A stretch of DNA of 64,000 nt, taken from NCBI GenBank assembly GCA_022432975.1, contig CM039511.1, forward strand, positions 24,667,153 through 24,731,152. The letters run 5' to 3'. The stretch is from Begonia masoniana (lineage: Eukaryota; Streptophyta; Magnoliopsida; Cucurbitales; Begoniaceae). The notes below the pieces were generated by a model. That model searched no databases and was not told the origin of the DNA. It saw only the letters and a program-made list of their open reading frames with translations. Numbering within the stretch: position 1 is the stretch's first letter; every line of letters starts with the position of its first letter. This document shows positions 60,630 to 64,000 of this stretch, in pieces. The translations under genes and the position numbers were made by a program.

Positions 60630-61785
60630 ACGAGGAATATGATTGATGAATATGAATGATGAATATGAATGATGAATATGAATGATGAATATGAATGATG
60701 AATATGAATGATGAATATGAATGATGAATATGAATGATGAATATGAATGATGAATATGAATGATGAATATGAATGATGAATATGAATGATGAATATGAAT
60801 GATGAATATGAATGATGAATATGAATGATGAATATGAATGATGAATATGAATGATGAATATGAATGATGAATATGAATGATGAATATGAATGATGAATAT
60901 GAATGATGAATATGAATGATGAATATGAATGATGAATATGAATGATGAATATGAATGATGAATATGAATGATGAATATGAATGATGAATATGAATGATGA
61001 ATATGAATGATGAATATGAATGATGAATATGAATGATGAATATGAATGATGAATATGAATGATGAATATGAATGATGAATATGAATGATGAATATGAATG
61101 ATGAATATGAATGATGAATATGAATGATGAATATGAATGATGAATATGAATGATGAATATGAATGATGAATATGAATGATGAATATGAATGATGAATATG
61201 AATGATGAATATGAATGATGAATATGAATGATGAATATGAATGATGAATATGAATGATGAATATGAATGATGAATATGAATGATGAATATGAATGATGAA
61301 TATGAATGATGAATATGAATGATGAATATGAATGATGAATATGAATGATGAATATGAATGATGAATATGAATGATGAATATGAATGATGAATATGAATGA
61401 TGAATATGAATGATGAATATGAATGATGAATATGAATGATGAATATGAATGATGAATATGAATGATGAATATGAATGATGAATATGAATGATGAATATGA
61501 ATGATGAATATGAATGATGAATATGAATGATGAATATGAATGATGAATATGAATGATGAATATGAATGATGAATATGAATGATGAATATGAATGATGAAT
61601 ATGAATGATGAATATGAATGATGAATATGAATGATGAATATGAATGATGAATATGAATGATGAATATGAATGATGAATATGAATGATGAATATGAATGAT
61701 GAATATGAATGATGAATATGAATGATGAATATGAATGATGAATATGAATGATGAATATGAATGATGAATATGAATGATGAATATG
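60630..61785. repeat. 13-bp tandem array (GATGAATATGAAT) in D 3' LTR
   Basis: About 88 identical units, twice the number in the 5' LTR. All frames are open because the period of 13 with this composition has no stop on the minus strand. Confidence 0.96.
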
Positions 61786-61807
61786 CTGTTCATAAACCAT
61801 TCAATCG

Positions 61808-63896
61808 TTTTACCTTTTCGTTTACCTTTTCGTTTACCTTTTCGTTTACCTTTTCGTTTACCTTTTCGTTTACCTTTTCGTTTACCTTTTCGTTTACCTT
61901 TTCGTTTACCTTTTCGTTTACCTTTTCGTTTACCTTTTCGTTTACCTTTTCGTTTACCTTTTCGTTTACCTTTTCGTTTACCTTTTCGTTTACCTTTTCG
62001 TTTACCTTTTCGTTTACCTTTTCGTTTACCTTTTCGTTTACCTTTTCGTTTACCTTTTCGTTTACCTTTTCGTTTACCTTTTCGTTTACCTTTTCGTTTA
62101 CCTTTTCGTTTACCTTTTCGTTTACCTTTTCGTTTACCTTTTCGTTTACCTTTTCGTTTACCTTTTCGTTTACCTTTTCGTTTACCTTTTCGTTTACCTT
62201 TTCGTTTACCTTTTCGTTTACCTTTTCGTTTACCTTTTCGTTTACCTTTTCGTTTACCTTTTCGTTTACCTTTTCGTTTACCTTTTCGTTTACCTTTTCG
62301 TTTACCTTTTCGTTTACCTTTTCGTTTACCTTTTCGTTTACCTTTTCGTTTACCTTTTCGTTTACCTTTTCGTTTACCTTTTCGTTTACCTTTTCGTTTA
62401 CCTTTTCGTTTACCTTTTCGTTTACCTTTTCGTTTACCTTTTCGTTTACCTTTTCGTTTACCTTTTCGTTTACCTTTTCGTTTACCTTTTCGTTTACCTT
62501 TTCGTTTACCTTTTCGTTTACCTTTTCGTTTACCTTTTCGTTTACCTTTTCGTTTACCTTTTCGTTTACCTTTTCGTTTACCTTTTCGTTTACCTTTTCG
62601 TTTACCTTTTCGTTTACCTTTTCGTTTACCTTTTCGTTTACCTTTTCGTTTACCTTTTCGTTTACCTTTTCGTTTACCTTTTCGTTTACCTTTTCGTTTA
62701 CCTTTTCGTTTACCTTTTCGTTTACCTTTTCGTTTACCTTTTCGTTTACCTTTTCGTTTACCTTTTCGTTTACCTTTTCGTTTACCTTTTCGTTTACCTT
62801 TTCGTTTACCTTTTCGTTTACCTTTTCGTTTACCTTTTCGTTTACCTTTTCGTTTACCTTTTCGTTTACCTTTTCGTTTACCTTTTCGTTTACCTTTTCG
62901 TTTACCTTTTCGTTTACCTTTTCGTTTACCTTTTCGTTTACCTTTTCGTTTACCTTTTCGTTTACCTTTTCGTTTACCTTTTCGTTTACCTTTTCGTTTA
63001 CCTTTTCGTTTACCTTTTCGTTTACCTTTTCGTTTACCTTTTCGTTTACCTTTTCGTTTACCTTTTCGTTTACCTTTTCGTTTACCTTTTCGTTTACCTT
63101 TTCGTTTACCTTTTCGTTTACCTTTTCGTTTACCTTTTCGTTTACCTTTTCGTTTACCTTTTCGTTTACCTTTTCGTTTACCTTTTCGTTTACCTTTTCG
63201 TTTACCTTTTCGTTTACCTTTTCGTTTACCTTTTCGTTTACCTTTTCGTTTACCTTTTCGTTTACCTTTTCGTTTACCTTTTCGTTTACCTTTTCGTTTA
63301 CCTTTTCGTTTACCTTTTCGTTTACCTTTTCGTTTACCTTTTCGTTTACCTTTTCGTTTACCTTTTCGTTTACCTTTTCGTTTACCTTTTCGTTTACCTT
63401 TTCGTTTACCTTTTCGTTTACCTTTTCGTTTACCTTTTCGTTTACCTTTTCGTTTACCTTTTCGTTTACCTTTTCGTTTACCTTTTCGTTTACCTTTTCG
63501 TTTACCTTTTCGTTTACCTTTTCGTTTACCTTTTCGTTTACCTTTTCGTTTACCTTTTCGTTTACCTTTTCGTTTACCTTTTCGTTTACCTTTTCGTTTA
63601 CCTTTTCGTTTACCTTTTCGTTTACCTTTTCGTTTACCTTTTCGTTTACCTTTTCGTTTACCTTTTCGTTTACCTTTTCGTTTACCTTTTCGTTTACCTT
63701 TTCGTTTACCTTTTCGTTTACCTTTTCGTTTACCTTTTCGTTTACCTTTTCGTTTACCTTTTCGTTTACCTTTTCGTTTACCTTTTCGTTTACCTTTTCG
63801 TTTACCTTTTCGTTTACCTTTTCGTTTACCTTTTCGTTTACCTTTTCGTTTACCTTTTCGTTTACCTTTTCGTTTACCTTTTCGTTTACCTTTTCG
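61808..63896. repeat. 12-bp tandem array (TTTTCGTTTACC) in D 3' LTR
   Basis: About 174 units with no visible variation. The period of 12 gives SFTF and LPFR repeats in translation, which are not genes. The 5' LTR of the same element lacks this array. Confidence 0.96.
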
Positions 63897-64000
63897 GCGT
63901 GAGAATCGTCGCGGGCAGAGAGAAGAAGCTGAGAGGGAGAGGAGAACTTTGGTTCTCTAGAAATCGATTTTCAAACAATGAAAATCGATTAAGGCTTTTG

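Larger units (their letters stand above)
59510..64000 (+). repeat. 3' LTR of D (incomplete at window end)
   Basis: It starts TGTAACACCCGACAACTTCA. A TATA-like TGTATTTAAAG lies at about 59670, followed by a pyrimidine-rich first block ending at a donor-like CTCGAG|GTACGAG near 59830, and a 47-nt second block at about 60159-60205 (TTTTAG before, GTAAGTG after). Then come the 13-bp array (60630-61785) and the 12-bp array (61808-63896). The last 100 bases include TTCTCTAGAA and two AATCGATT motifs, the likely hairpin zone. The third leader block seen in the 5' LTR is not found here. Confidence 0.85.

Noticed and set aside
60592..63960. Four long ORFs (about 390-730 codons) with IHHSYSSF, SFTF or LPFR repeats
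   Set aside because: They are the 13-bp and 12-bp arrays in translation.

Overview
This is eukaryotic, almost certainly flowering-plant, repeat-rich DNA of the kind found in pericentromeric or gene-poor heterochromatin. The evidence is several Ty3/gypsy chromovirus retrotransposons nested in each other, primer sites complementary to initiator tRNA-Met (TGGTATCAGAGC), LTRs bounded by TG..CA, 5-bp target duplications, a MuDR-type transposase relic and a fold-back MITE. I see no intact host gene, no rRNA or tRNA gene, and nothing bacterial. The species cannot be named from the sequence alone.

Layout. Positions 1-3567 hold the 5' part (gag, PBS, 5' LTR) of a minus-strand Tekay/Del-type element, here called T1. 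Positions 3866-4889 hold a broken MULE transposase and 5131-5411 a MITE. A minus-strand plant transposon-protein pseudogene then starts at 5728 and is scattered in four pieces (5728-6176, 20113-20256, 22735-22890, 47905-48280). Three separate LTR insertions landed in it: full-length element E (6182-20107, TSD gaatc), solo LTR G (20262-22729, TSD ttcat) and full-length element B (22896-47899, TSD ctctg). E carries solo LTR A (8349-10990, TSD cttat) in its 3' LTR and an unrelated 877-bp solo LTR (16981-17857, TSD ccgac) in its 5' LTR. B carries solo LTR F (27726-32085, TSD gttgc) in pol and full-length element C (35628-46808, TSD gagag) in its 3' LTR. From 48797 a second type of chromovirus (H, Galadriel-like) begins; it is interrupted at 50471 by element D, which runs past the window end.

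Coding state. All Tekay-type elements encode gag with zinc knuckles, aspartic protease, reverse transcriptase, RNase H, integrase and a degenerate C-terminal chromodomain-like tail. E is nearly intact (one long ORF, one premature TGA). C and D have a few frameshifts and stops. B is dead: its RT has lost the block holding the catalytic Asp-Asp box. Most nonsense codons in B, T1, E, C and D look like C-to-T changes, as expected for methylated plant transposons.

Most interesting signals. (1) Seven LTR families share one modular plan: a pyrimidine-rich stretch ending in a splice-donor-like site, a 45-57 nt block with strong splice-like borders on both sides, and a third block starting GTGAC after a perfect acceptor. 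In five families the second and third blocks join in one reading frame and give a similar short acidic peptide (LG-x-x-RT-x-GD ... GE-x-D-x-P). No conserved AUG is visible, so coding is not proven. (2) The stretch between the second and third blocks is where LTR families carry their own tandem arrays. (3) Most LTRs also carry a hairpin and a cluster of GATCGATC or GGTCGACC palindromes near their 3' end. (4) Element D holds a 1428-nt pure A run, a 61-bp array, and 13-bp and 12-bp arrays of extreme uniformity; these may be real or assembly products.
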